Shown piece by piece: positions 1 to 8,817 of a stretch of DNA of 64,000 bases. The notes beneath the pieces are model-generated. The model was not told the DNA's origin. It searched no databases and saw only the letters and a list, made by a program, of their open reading frames with translations. A program made the position numbers and the translations under genes. Each line of letters opens with the position of its first letter. The first letter of the stretch is position 1. Source of the DNA: Paenibacillus sp. cl123 (GTDB lineage: Bacteria; Bacillota; Bacilli; Paenibacillales; NBRC-103111); the NCBI RefSeq assembly GCF_900101595.1, contig NZ_FMYY01000004.1, positions 186,001 through 250,000 of the forward strand. The letters are read 5' to 3'.

Positions 1-1
1 G

Positions 2-187
2 AAGCTGCACCGGATCGAAGCGAACGTCATGCCGCGCAATCAGGCTTCGCTACAAGTGGTGGAGAAGCTCGGCTTTGTGCCGGAAGGGCTGGCCAAGCAG
101 TATCTGAAGATCAACGGGAAATGGGAGGATCATATCCATATGACCTTGATTAACCATGCCTGGGAAGACGAGAATAACATCAAGTAG
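2..187 (+). CDS. GNAT acetyltransferase, RimJ/RimL-like (3' end only)
   Basis: The window opens inside this gene and only the last 61 codons are present. The visible peptide has the typical end of a RimJ/RimL-type N-acetyltransferase: an R-I-E-A-N-V segment, then N-x-x-S-x-x-V-x-E-K-L-G-F and a W-E-D-H pattern before the last strand. Such enzymes acetylate protein N-termini or small amines with acetyl-CoA. The following Nudix gene starts 24 bp downstream in the same direction, so the two may be co-transcribed. The substrate cannot be judged from the fragment. Confidence 0.8.
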   Translation, partial: KLHRIEANVMPRNQASLQVVEKLGFVPEGLAKQYLKINGKWEDHIHMTLINHAWEDENNIK

Positions 188-211
188 GCTCGATGACAGG
201 AGGGAAAGCGT

Positions 212-742
212 TTGCTGGCATATAACATCTGCTTTATCCGGCGAGCCGGCGAGCTGCTGCTGCTTAACCGCGAGCGTTCCTCGTGGATGGGCTCCTGGAA
301 CGGCGTCGGCGGCAAGCTCGATCCGGGCGAGGCTCCCCGGGCTTCCGTACGGAGGGAAATCGAGGAAGAGACCGGGATTGTGCTCCGGGAAGCGGACATC
401 CGCTTCAAAGGTCTGGTCACCTGGGAGAGCGAGGCCGGAGCGCTCGGAGGCATGTATTTGTACACGGCTGAGCTTGATCCGGCTTATCCATATCCGACGC
501 CTGTGAAAACCGACGAAGGAATTTTGGACTGGAAAAAGACGGAATGGATTCTTCATCCGGACAATACCGGCGTCGCAACCAATCTGCCGGCGTTTCTTCC
601 CCTGCTCCTCCAGGACGACGCCTGTTACGATCATCGCTGCTTGTTCCGGGAAGGAAGGCTGCTGTCCGTACAGTCGATCCCCGTAACGGCGGATTGCGAG
701 CATCAGCCGGACTATGCCGAGCTGCGCGGGTCCGCCTTGTAG
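212..742 (+). CDS. Nudix hydrolase (8-oxo-dGTP diphosphatase-like)
   Basis: A 176-residue protein with a perfect Nudix box at residues 34-56 (G, five residues, E40, seven residues, R48-E49, then E52-E53 and G55), the Mg2+-binding helix that cleaves nucleoside diphosphates linked to another group. The N-terminal strand followed by W-N-G-V-G-G-K resembles MutT/YtkD-type enzymes that sanitise oxidised dGTP, but the substrate is an inference. The start is TTG at 212, chosen because CAGGAGGG lies at 197-204 with 7-bp spacing. A GC-rich hairpin at 781-817 follows. Confidence 0.9.
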   Translation: MLAYNICFIRRAGELLLLNRERSSWMGSWNGVGGKLDPGEAPRASVRREIEEETGIVLREADIRFKGLVTWESEAGALGGMYLYTAELDPAYPYPTPVKTDEGILDWKKTEWILHPDNTGVATNLPAFLPLLLQDDACYDHRCLFREGRLLSVQSIPVTADCEHQPDYAELRGSAL

Positions 743-1067
743 GCGGCCGGCGAGGGGCTGCCGATTCGCAGAAATAGGCCGGCGGCAGCTCCGGGGCGAT
801 GTCCGTCTGCTGCCGCCTTCTCCAACACCTCCATGCCGACAGGCACAGCAATATCCCTTGTTCCATCACCCCCTTCAACCCCTTCCTGTCCTTCATCGGC
901 TCCCGACTCTCCGGATATTTACTAAGCCCGGCGATTCTCTCCTGCAGTCTTATCCTCGGACGTGACGCTCAGAACCTCCGACTTCCGCTTCGCAAAAGAG
1001 GAGATTGCCCCTAAGGCCGCGAAAAAGACTAGCAGCAGGCTTAACAGGCAAAGGAGAGACATCCGAG
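743..1067. other. 325-bp gap before the solute-binding protein gene
   Basis: Apart from the hairpin at 781-817 no gene or well-formed promoter was found. Short open frames here lack ribosome sites and have C-rich, non-coding-looking composition. The promoter of the 1068-6032 operon should lie in the distal part. Confidence 0.5.
781..822 (+). terminator. hairpin terminator after the Nudix gene
   Basis: Nine-bp arms GGCGGCAGC (781-789) and GCTGCCGCC (809-817) enclose a 19-nt loop, followed by a short pyrimidine run (TTCTCC). It sits about 40 bp after the Nudix stop. The U-tract is weak. Confidence 0.5.
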
Positions 1068-2600
1068 ATGAAGCGATCGGTAAAACAGCTGCTTCTGATA
1101 ACCGCCGGCTTGGCCGGCATTGGCATTCTTACCGTTCAAGCGAGCACGCAGCGCCCTAACAAGCCCCCCGGCACGGAACAAGCACAGAAGGAGGCGGGGA
1201 GGCCGACGGTCTCCATCGTATTGGACAGTCTGGGACTCGCTTTCCCGGAAGGGCTGCATGAAAACGATAACCCTTACCTGGATTATATCGAGAAGGGGAC
1301 GAATCTCAGGCTGCGCATACTCATGCCGCCGACGGAAGGGTACGACGAGAAGCTGAATGTGACGATGGCTTCAGCCAATCGTCCGGATCTGCTGAACGTG
1401 CATTCCGACGTGTGGGTGGCCAATTATGTCAAGCAGGGGGCGCTGATGCCGCTGGATGACCTGATCGACAAGTACGGTCCGGCCTTGCGCGCCCGCATCC
1501 CCCAGGAAGCTTGGGACAAAGTGACTTATAACGGCCGGATCTACGCGATTCCCAGCTTGAACGAAGCGCGTGGCGTCGAGCTGATATATGCGCGCCAGGA
1601 CTGGCTGGATCGCCTCGGGCTGAAGCCTCCGCGAACCCTTCAGGAGTATGAAGACGTGCTTCGGGCATTTACGTACGGCGACCCGGACGGCAACGGAAAG
1701 GACGATACGATCGGACTTCTGACGACGGAGAATCTGGGACGGACCGGTCCGTTCTTCGGCGCATTCGGCGTGCAGCTCGGCCAGTGGATGGAGCGGGACG
1801 GACAGCTGGTGTATGCGGACGTCCAGCCCGAGATGAAGCAGGCGCTCGCTTACCTGCACAAGCTGTATGCCGAACGGCTGATCGACCCGGAATTTCCCAT
1901 TAACAAAAATAAAAATCTGGAGCAAAAGATCGTCTCCGGCAAAGTGGGGATGTTCTCGGCGGCCTGGTATGATACGAGGGGCCCGCTGGATCTTCATCGG
2001 AAAAACGATCCGGCCGCCCGCTGGATACCGCTCGAATACCCGGTTGGCCCGGAGGGCAAAAGCGGGACTTATGCGAGTCCCTTGGTGCGCGAATACAATG
2101 TCATTCCCGCGCAGAGCGCCCGCGGGGCGGAGGCTGTCCGCTTCCTGAATTTCATCGCGGGAGAGGGGCATCATACGCTGAAGCTGGGGTTCGAAAACGA
2201 AGTGTGGCGCGCCTCTGGCGATGAAATGGAGACAAACTTCGATGAGCATCTGCGGCAGATTTACCGTGGTATCTATTCCTCGCTGGTCGAAATTCCCGAA
2301 CCTGAGATTACGAAGAAAAGGCTTGATTCGCTGGGCAAGCATTTCAATCTGTACGACAATCTGCAGCGGATCGAATCCCATCTGATTCCGAACCGGTTCA
2401 ACGGGCTGCCGACCCCGGCAATGGGCAAATACAATCAGAAGCTATCTGCGCTGCAGGATGCCTTCATCCGGATGATCGCGGGCGTTACCCCGCTGGATCA
2501 GTTCGAGGCCTACGCGAAGTGGTGGGAGCAGGAAGGCGGACAAGAGATCACCCGGGAAGTCAATGAATGGTACCGAATGACGAAGAAAGGGGAGAGGTGA
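1068..2600 (+). CDS. Extracellular sugar-binding protein, non-lipidated, coupled to a two-component system
   Basis: A 510-residue solute-binding protein of the LplA/YtcQ type that usually delivers oligosaccharides to ABC importers. It shares the G-R/K-I-Y-A-I-P and Y-x-R-Q-D-W-L-D-x-L-G-L-K-P-P motifs with the binding protein at 8818. The start at 1068 follows AAGGAGAG (1051-1058) with 9-bp spacing; an in-frame extension to 1005 lacks a ribosome site. The N-terminus has a hydrophobic signal or anchor segment (residues 8-23), but no lipobox cysteine, unlike its paralogue. The stop is 4 bp before the histidine kinase start, so it is probably co-translated with the two-component genes and may present ligand to the kinase. 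That sensing role is inference. Confidence 0.88.
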   Translation: MKRSVKQLLLITAGLAGIGILTVQASTQRPNKPPGTEQAQKEAGRPTVSIVLDSLGLAFPEGLHENDNPYLDYIEKGTNLRLRILMPPTEGYDEKLNVTMASANRPDLLNVHSDVWVANYVKQGALMPLDDLIDKYGPALRARIPQEAWDKVTYNGRIYAIPSLNEARGVELIYARQDWLDRLGLKPPRTLQEYEDVLRAFTYGDPDGNGKDDTIGLLTTENLGRTGPFFGAFGVQLGQWMERDGQLVYADVQPEMKQALAYLHKLYAERLIDPEFPINKNKNLEQKIVSGKVGMFSAAWYDTRGPLDLHRKNDPAARWIPLEYPVGPEGKSGTYASPLVREYNVIPAQSARGAEAVRFLNFIAGEGHHTLKLGFENEVWRASGDEMETNFDEHLRQIYRGIYSSLVEIPEPEITKKRLDSLGKHFNLYDNLQRIESHLIPNRFNGLPTPAMGKYNQKLSALQDAFIRMIAGVTPLDQFEAYAKWWEQEGGQEITREVNEWYRMTKKGER

Positions 2601-2604
2601 GGAG

Positions 2605-4437
2605 ATGTTTGCTTGGATCTATAACCAATCTACACAAAAAATCCAGCTGCGCCTCACGTTTTATTTCCTGCTGCTGCTGCTGCCGCTCGTCATCGTAAGT
2701 CTGTATGTGAACTTTCGTTCGCAAGCGGTTCTCCTTAAGCAGGCCGAGGAGCGGACGAGAGGGGCGCTTACCTCGTCCATGGATTATATCGACTTGTCTC
2801 TGCAAAATGTCGAGGAGTTTTCCACCCTTGTTGCGACGGACACCAACATGCTGCGCCTGCTTCATCAGGTGGGGCCGACGCTTACGGCGCAGTCCTATGT
2901 GAATTTTGCCGAGATCGTCAAGCAGCTGTCCAGCTTAACGTCGATCAATCATCTGATTTCCCATGTGGCGCTCTTTCATTCGCCCTCCCGCATGCTGCTG
3001 TCCACGACCCAGGGCGGCAAGCGGATCGAGAGGCCGCTGCATCTGCTGGAGCTGCAGACGATCGCGGAAACGAAAGGGACCGGTATCGTCTATATGATGC
3101 CGGATACGCCGTTTCCCGAGGACCAGACCTTCGGTTCCGTGACGGGAACGACCAGCATCTCCCTGGTGCGGACGATGGATCTGAACAATCCGGACCGGGA
3201 GCCCAATCTGCTGATAATCAGTCTGAACAAGGAGAAGCTGCTGGATTTGATCCGTTCTCTGCTGCCTTCGCCGAATGCCGAAATTTATTTGTATTCGGAT
3301 GAAGGGAAGCTGGTCACGGGAACGGGGGAACGGGGACAGGCGCTGCTCCGGGCCCCGGCGTCGTCTGCCAAAGAATTTACAGTGCGCGTGGACTCCAAAT
3401 ACTACAAATGGTCGCTCCTCCTGGTCCAGCCGAAGGCGGAGCTGTACCGGGAGACGAATGTCTCGCGCCTGTATACGTATGTAATCATCGCGGTCAGCGT
3501 CATTCTCGCTTTGCTGATCTCCTGGGCGGTGTACAGCGGAATCGCCTCCCCCGTACAGCGGCTGATGAAAGGGATGAAGCGGGTCGGCGGGGGCAACTTC
3601 AGCGTCAGGCTGGAGAATGAGCGGATGGACGAGTTCGGGTATTTGACCCGCTCCTTCAATAAGATGGTCGAGGAACAGCGTGATCTGATCGAAAATGTGT
3701 ATGAGCAGCAGCTGCGGCTCGCGCATACGGAGCTGAAATTTTTGCAGTCGCAGATCAATCCGCACTTCCTGTACAACACGCTCGATTCGATCTACTGGAC
3801 CGCCAAAAATTACGACGCCGACGAAATCAGTGAGATGGTGCTGAATCTGTCCAGCTTCTTCAGGCTCAGCCTGGGGAAAGGGAGGGAGACCTTCACGCTG
3901 GAGGAGACGATCACTCATCTGCACTATTACATCCGCGTCCAGCAGCTTCGTTTCCTCGATTCGTTCAAGGTCCGCTATGAGCTGGAGGACGAGGCGAAGA
4001 AGGTGCCGCTGCTTAAGCTGGTGCTGCAGCCGCTGGTGGAGAACGCCATCCTGCATGGGCTCGACTCGCGCGAGGACGGCGAGCTGCTCGTCTCGGGCAG
4101 GGTGGAGGAAGGGCAGCTCGTCATCGCCGTCCGGGACAACGGCAAGGGCATCCCCCCGGAGCGGCTTTCCTATATTCGCAGCGAGCTGGGACAGTTGTCC
4201 GCGGCCGAGACGGGGCCGCTCTCTTATCTGGAGCATGGGGCGAAGGATTTGTACGGGCTGCGCAACGTGAAGTCGAGAATTAAAATCTGGTATGGCGCTG
4301 ACGCCGAGCTGACGATCGAGAGCGAGGAAGGGGCGGGGACGACCGCCACCATCCGTCTGCCGCTTGACCGCTGCAAGGATGAATTCAGACCGCAGTCGCC
4401 GGCATTAACCAAACTGCCTGAGGTGAAGGAAGCATGA
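2605..4437 (+). CDS. Sensor histidine kinase, YesM/LytS-type
   Basis: A 610-residue membrane kinase. Transmembrane segments lie near residues 14-36 and 288-312 and enclose a large extracellular sensor region. A HAMP linker follows (about 313-365), then the His_kinase dimerisation motif Q-x-Q-I-N-P-H-F-L-Y-N with the phospho-accepting His near residue 387, and a HATPase domain with an N-box and a D-N-G-K-G-I motif. This is the family that pairs with YesN-type AraC regulators to control polysaccharide and sugar uptake. GGAGAGG at 2591-2597 is the ribosome site. The stop overlaps the response regulator start by four bases (ATGA). Confidence 0.95.
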   Translation: MFAWIYNQSTQKIQLRLTFYFLLLLLPLVIVSLYVNFRSQAVLLKQAEERTRGALTSSMDYIDLSLQNVEEFSTLVATDTNMLRLLHQVGPTLTAQSYVNFAEIVKQLSSLTSINHLISHVALFHSPSRMLLSTTQGGKRIERPLHLLELQTIAETKGTGIVYMMPDTPFPEDQTFGSVTGTTSISLVRTMDLNNPDREPNLLIISLNKEKLLDLIRSLLPSPNAEIYLYSDEGKLVTGTGERGQALLRAPASSAKEFTVRVDSKYYKWSLLLVQPKAELYRETNVSRLYTYVIIAVSVILALLISWAVYSGIASPVQRLMKGMKRVGGGNFSVRLENERMDEFGYLTRSFNKMVEEQRDLIENVYEQQLRLAHTELKFLQSQINPHFLYNTLDSIYWTAKNYDADEISEMVLNLSSFFRLSLGKGRETFTLEETITHLHYYIRVQQLRFLDSFKVRYELEDEAKKVPLLKLVLQPLVENAILHGLDSREDGELLVSGRVEEGQLVIAVRDNGKGIPPERLSYIRSELGQLSAAETGPLSYLEHGAKDLYGLRNVKSRIKIWYGADAELTIESEEGAGTTATIRLPLDRCKDEFRPQSPALTKLPEVKEA

Positions 4438-6032
4438 ATGTACTGATCGTAGAGGACGAGGCCCGGCTGCGCAACAGCTTGGCTCATAACATTCCGTGGG
4501 AGGAGCATGATATCGACATCGTCGGCATGGCGGAGAACGGCGTGCAGGCCTTGCAGCTGTTCGAGCGCAAGAAGCCGGATATTGTGCTGATGGATATTCA
4601 GATGCCGGAGATGGACGGCATCACGCTTGCCCGCGAGCTGCAGCAGCGAGATCCGCTCGTGAAGCTGATCATTTTGAGCGGGCATGATAATTTCGAATTT
4701 GCGCAGCGGGCGCTGGAGCTCGGCGTGGTCAAATATTTGCTCAAGCCTGCCGGCGAAGAGGAAATCGTCCAGGCCGTGCTGCAGGCGGCCGGACAGCTGC
4801 GCGGGGAGCTGGAGCGGCTCAATCATCAGATGCAGCTGGAGGTGCGATGGGAGCAGCATCTGCCTTATTTGCGCAACGTCTATATGCAGCAGTGGATCAG
4901 CGGCAAGTACGATCTGTGGGAGGTGTGGCAGTACAGCCATGATGTACAGATCGACCTGCAGCCGGATCGCCAGTATGCGCTTGTCGTCCTGGATATGGAC
5001 CCGCTGCCGGAGGGAGAGACGCGATTCAGCGGGAAGGACCGTCCGCTGCTGCTGTTCTCGTTGAACAGTATTGTAGCCGAGCTGCTGCAGCAGGCATCCG
5101 CGTGGGTATGTACAGATGCGAACGAGCATACGGTTGTGCTGTTTTACACAGGAGCCGAAGAAGAGCCGAATCAGCATCTGCTGTCCGTCAACACAACAGT
5201 GGATCGGCTGCTTGCGAAGGTGAAGGAATTTTTGAAGGTGTCTGCAAGCGCAGGGATCAGCGGCAGCACGGGCGGCTGGGAGGATGTCAGCAAGCTGTAC
5301 GCCCAGGCGGGCAAAGCACTGCAGAACCGCAAGCTGTACGGACGCGGCATCGCCATTCCGTATACGGAGGAGCAGCAGGCCGAATATGAGGGTTTGGAGG
5401 TGCAGCCGGGGCTGGAGAAATCGCTGGAGATTGCACTGGAGACAGGCGATGCGGAGAAGGCGCGGGCGGTTGCCGACGAGCTCTGGGAGCTGGGGCTGGG
5501 GAAGGCCGGGCAGCTTGATGAGGTGCATGAGCATGTACTGTATCTGGGCGGCATCCTGATCCGGATTATTCAGAAGCAGGGCTGGCGGGTGAAGGAAGTG
5601 ACAGGGGAGGACTATGTGCTGTTTCAGAATTCGCAGCTGCTCGCTACCAAAGAACAGATTCAAAGCTGGCTGTACCGGTCCGTGGAGCGGATCGCCGCAT
5701 ATGTCACGGAACAGCGCAAGGCGGTCAGCCATCATACGGTCAAGTGGATTCTGAACATGGTCGAGGAGGAGATCGACAAGGAGATTACCTTGCATACGGT
5801 GGCGGACCGGCTTTATGTCAACTCCTCTTATTTGAGCCGGCTGTTCAAGCAGGAAACGGGTAAAACCTTCTCGACCTATGTGCTGGAGCGCAAGATGGAG
5901 AAGGCCAAGGCCGCTCTGCAAAAGGGAGCGAAGGTATACGACGCGGCCAATCTCGTCGGCTACCGGGACGTCAGCTACTTTACCAAGGTGTTCCGTAAAT
6001 ATTGGGGCGTAACCCCAAGGGAAATGAAATGA
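4434..6032 (+). CDS. Response regulator with AraC-type DNA-binding domain, YesN-like
   Basis: A 532-residue regulator. The N-terminal receiver domain has the acidic pair E7-D8, phospho-acceptor Asp54 in L-M-D-I-Q-M-P, and the conserved Lys of Y-L-L-K-P. A variable middle region is followed by two helix-turn-helix units at the C-terminus (about 430-530), with the AraC signature ending in V-G-Y-R-D-V-S-Y-F-T-K-V-F-R-K. It overlaps the kinase gene by ATGA, so translation is coupled. The likely target is the transporter operon at 6715-10344, by analogy with similar loci. Transcription probably ends at the hairpin 6045-6086. Confidence 0.95.
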   Translation: MNVLIVEDEARLRNSLAHNIPWEEHDIDIVGMAENGVQALQLFERKKPDIVLMDIQMPEMDGITLARELQQRDPLVKLIILSGHDNFEFAQRALELGVVKYLLKPAGEEEIVQAVLQAAGQLRGELERLNHQMQLEVRWEQHLPYLRNVYMQQWISGKYDLWEVWQYSHDVQIDLQPDRQYALVVLDMDPLPEGETRFSGKDRPLLLFSLNSIVAELLQQASAWVCTDANEHTVVLFYTGAEEEPNQHLLSVNTTVDRLLAKVKEFLKVSASAGISGSTGGWEDVSKLYAQAGKALQNRKLYGRGIAIPYTEEQQAEYEGLEVQPGLEKSLEIALETGDAEKARAVADELWELGLGKAGQLDEVHEHVLYLGGILIRIIQKQGWRVKEVTGEDYVLFQNSQLLATKEQIQSWLYRSVERIAAYVTEQRKAVSHHTVKWILNMVEEEIDKEITLHTVADRLYVNSSYLSRLFKQETGKTFSTYVLERKMEKAKAALQKGAKVYDAANLVGYRDVSYFTKVFRKYWGVTPREMK

Positions 6033-6044
6033 TCCATCGTCAAG

Positions 6045-6086
6045 AAAGGCCCGCTCTGACCTGAAATTCCGGTCAAGCGGGCCTTT
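6045..6086. terminator. bidirectional terminator between the response regulator and the 6103 gene
   Basis: Arms AAAGGCCCGC (6045-6054) and GCGGGCCTTT (6077-6086) with a further GACC/GGTC pairing inside. A-rich and T-rich flanks let it work for both converging genes. Confidence 0.85.
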
Positions 6087-6102
6087 CGTCATGCAGAGCG
6101 GC

Positions 6103-6387
6103 TTAGAGATTCTCCAGAACCACTTGAATCGTGCCGAACGTGCCTCCAGCACCCGTCACGAGGCCTGCCAGCAGCAGCAGATTGACGGACAGCGTGAGGC
6201 TGTTGAAAGCAGGGATTTCGTAGATGATAACTGGCTGGTTGACGCGTACGATTATCAGGCTTACAGGATTAAAACCGTCGTTGTTGACCGTTACGGAAGC
6301 GTTAGTGCCTCCACGCAGGTCTTCGTAATAGGATTTGCTCACATTCGGGTTGAGATTGTAGTTTTCAATGGGCAGCAAGATCGCCAT
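6103..6387 (-). CDS. Small protein, possible spore appendage/surface subunit
   Basis: A 94-residue protein on the strand opposite to its neighbours. The start is fixed by a near-perfect ribosome site AAGGAGGTGA (6394-6403) seven bases upstream. The sequence has no signal peptide and alternates short hydrophobic and polar segments: N-x-N-L-N-P at the start, a V-T-V-N-N-D-G block, a hydrophobic strand, P-A-F-N-S in the middle and a G-x-I-Q-V end. That pattern recalls small jelly-roll proteins of endospore appendages (DUF3992/Ena-like), but this is from memory and not tested. It lacks the cysteines of Ena1 subunits. Confidence 0.72.
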   Translation of the reverse strand: MAILLPIENYNLNPNVSKSYYEDLRGGTNASVTVNNDGFNPVSLIIVRVNQPVIIYEIPAFNSLTLSVNLLLLAGLVTGAGGTFGTIQVVLENL

Positions 6388-6714
6388 ACCGATTCACCTC
6401 CTTGCTCTTGAATAGTTTATCTTATGCCGGAATTCTAGCATTGCTAGGACGAATGATATAGAAAAATCGCACATTTTACGTACAAGTAGTATCTTGTCCC
6501 TCCAACGATATAAACCGCCGCTTGGTAATATCATGACCATCGCCGGTAACCTGATGACAACTTCCGCCGGGCGCTCGGAGGAGGCGGCTCAAGAGTACAT
6601 GAAAGTACCGAAAAAGGTAATCGTCGTCTTCTAGCGCTGAGCCTGCTCGCGAATTACACTAAGATCAAATCAGCAACATCGCTTGCTTAGACACGCATAA
6701 GGGAGGGAAACGGC
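6388..6714. other. 327-bp gap upstream of the permease operon
   Basis: The proximal part should carry the promoter of the 6387 gene on the minus strand and the distal part the promoter of the 6715 operon. No consensus pair was clear. A 33-codon frame at 6533-6634 (ATG to TAG) has plausible codon use, ending in K-V-P-K-K-V-I-V-V-F, but no good ribosome site; it may be a gene remnant. Confidence 0.4.
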
Positions 6715-7701
6715 ATGAGCTTACAAGCAGCCTCAAGACAGGAGCCGGGCCCGGGCCTCGACGCTGGCGCAGGAGCTGGACCCAAACCGGGCCGGACCAA
6801 GCGGCTGGCTTCGGACATCCGCAAGGATTGGGATTTATATCTGGCGCTGCTGCCGGGGATAGCATTCCTGCTATTGTTCAAGTACACGCCCATGTACGGC
6901 ATTGTGATAGCTTTCAAGGATTTTAATATTTTCGACGGAATGGCCGCCAGCCCTTGGGTGGGCTTCAAGCATTTCGAGAAGCTGTTCACTTCCGAAAGCT
7001 TTCTGCAAGTTTTCCGCAATACGCTGTTGATCTCCGTTTACAAGATTGTATTTTTATTCCCGCTGCCGATTATCGTAGCCATTCTGATGAACGAGCTGAA
7101 GAACATGATCTTCAAGCGGACGATCCAGACGATCGTGTATTTGCCCCACTTCTTGTCCTGGGTTATCGTCAGCGGATTGTTCATCGATCTGCTGTCGGTG
7201 AACGGAGGGATGGTAAACAAGTGGATTGTTGCCCTGGGCGGGGAGCCGGTGAAATTTTTTCTGGACAGCGATGTGTTCCGGTCTGTGCTCGTCGCCTCCG
7301 CGGGATGGAAGGAAGTGGGCTGGAGCACGATCGTGTACCTAGCCGCACTGACAGGCATCGATCCGCAGCTGTATGAAGCGGCCAAGATGGACGGCGCAGG
7401 CAAATGGAAGCAGACGCTGCATATTACATTGCCCGGATTGGTCCCGATCATTATGCTGATGTTTATTCTCCGGCTGGGCTCGGTGCTCGAGGCGGGTACG
7501 GAGCAGGTGCTCGTGATGTACAACCCCAGCGTGTACAATGTGGCCGATATTATCGGCACCTACGTATACCGCATCGGCCTTGGCGAGCAGGACTACAGCT
7601 TCTCGACGGCCGTCGGCCTGTTCGAATCGGTGATCGCTTTTATCCTTATTATTTCGGGCAACTATTTGAGCCGCAAATATTTGAAGCGCGGCATTTGGTA
7701 G
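6715..7701 (+). CDS. Sugar ABC transporter permease, LplB/YteP-like
   Basis: A 328-residue inner-membrane permease of the BPD_transp_1 family. After a Gly/Ala/Pro-rich cytoplasmic N-terminus (about 35 residues) there are six predicted membrane segments. The EAA loop that contacts the ATPase is clear (E-A-A-K-M-D-G-A-G, then L-P-G-L-V-P-I). The L-L-F-K-Y-T-P-M-Y-G-I-V-I-A-F-K-D-F stretch is typical of the polysaccharide/oligosaccharide subgroup. The start at 6715 follows GGGAGGG. The second permease starts 14 bp downstream. Confidence 0.95.
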   Translation: MSLQAASRQEPGPGLDAGAGAGPKPGRTKRLASDIRKDWDLYLALLPGIAFLLLFKYTPMYGIVIAFKDFNIFDGMAASPWVGFKHFEKLFTSESFLQVFRNTLLISVYKIVFLFPLPIIVAILMNELKNMIFKRTIQTIVYLPHFLSWVIVSGLFIDLLSVNGGMVNKWIVALGGEPVKFFLDSDVFRSVLVASAGWKEVGWSTIVYLAALTGIDPQLYEAAKMDGAGKWKQTLHITLPGLVPIIMLMFILRLGSVLEAGTEQVLVMYNPSVYNVADIIGTYVYRIGLGEQDYSFSTAVGLFESVIAFILIISGNYLSRKYLKRGIW

Positions 7702-7715
7702 GAGGGAGCTGAATC

Positions 7716-8657
7716 GTGAACATGAAAACCGCTCACATGCAACCAGGCGAATCGGCTGCCGCTCCCAGAAGGCGCTCCGGTATACGCGCCTCGGTTCCGG
7801 AACAAATCTTTCATGTAGTGAATGTCGCCTTTTTCGTTCTGCTCGGCTTGACGACAATCGTGCCGTTTCTCAATCTGATCGCCAAGTCGCTGAGTAGCGA
7901 GGCCGCCGTCATCTCGGGTATGGTCAATCTGCTTCCCGTCGATATTCAGTTCGGCACGTACAGCTACGTATTGACGCAGGGCACGTTCCTCAGCTCTCTG
8001 AGGGTGTCGCTGACTGTCACTGTGCTGGGGACGCTTCTCGCTTTGACAATGACGACGCTGGCCGCTTATCCGTTATCCAAAACGCGGCTGCGCGGACGCA
8101 AGTTCTTTATCCTGATGTATATTTTCACGATGTTGTTCTCCGGAGGCTTGATCCCGACTTATCTGCTGATGCAAAGCCTGCATCTGATCGACAAGCTGCC
8201 GGTGCTGTTTCTGCCGGCGATGATCAGCGTGTACAACATGCTGATTATCAAAAGCTATTTCGAAAGCCTGCCGGACAGTCTGGAGGAATCGGCCAAAATC
8301 GACGGGGCCAGCAATTTGTCCATCCTGTGGCGGATTACGCTGCCGCTGTCGCTGCCGGTGCTGGCGACGATCGCGCTGTTTTATGCGGTAGCTTTCTGGA
8401 ACGATTACTTCGCTTCCTTGATCTATATCAATACGCCGGAGCGCAAGCCGCTTCAGCTGTATTTGAAGGAGCTGTTCGTGACCTCAAGCGATGCGTTTCT
8501 GCAAGCGGGCAATCAGTTCGAGGCGGCGATGAACACCGCTCCGCAAGCTATTCAGGCGGCTTCGATCATTTTGGCGACGCTGCCGATTATACTCGTGTAT
8601 CCGTTCCTGCAGAAATATTTCGTTAAGGGCGTACTGGTCGGCTCCGTAAAGGAATAG
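7716..8657 (+). CDS. Sugar ABC transporter permease, YtcP-like
   Basis: A 313-residue partner permease with six predicted membrane segments and its own EAA loop (E-E-S-A-K-I-D-G-A-S, then I-T-L-P-L-S-L-P-V). It probably forms a heterodimer with the 6715 product. The start is GTG at 7716 after GGAGGGAG (7701-7708); an ATG two codons later is possible. No ATPase gene lies in the locus, as is usual for this transporter class, which borrows MsmX-type ATPases. Confidence 0.95.
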   Translation: MNMKTAHMQPGESAAAPRRRSGIRASVPEQIFHVVNVAFFVLLGLTTIVPFLNLIAKSLSSEAAVISGMVNLLPVDIQFGTYSYVLTQGTFLSSLRVSLTVTVLGTLLALTMTTLAAYPLSKTRLRGRKFFILMYIFTMLFSGGLIPTYLLMQSLHLIDKLPVLFLPAMISVYNMLIIKSYFESLPDSLEESAKIDGASNLSILWRITLPLSLPVLATIALFYAVAFWNDYFASLIYINTPERKPLQLYLKELFVTSSDAFLQAGNQFEAAMNTAPQAIQAASIILATLPIILVYPFLQKYFVKGVLVGSVKE

Positions 8658-8817
8658 GGCAGGTCCCGCTGATCGGCATGGAGATTATTCCGCTCGGGAG
8701 GTGGTTTGAAAGGCCCGCTCAGGTTGCTCTGGCAGCTTGGAGCGCGTACAAGAGGCAAAATCAAGCCGGTTTCATCCGTATGGGGTAGGTACAACAATCA
8801 AAAGGGAGGCTCCACCT

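Noticed and set aside
4224..6152. 642-codon minus-strand frame across the response regulator
   Set aside because: Antisense shadow of a GC-rich gene; no ribosome site, family motif or membrane pattern.
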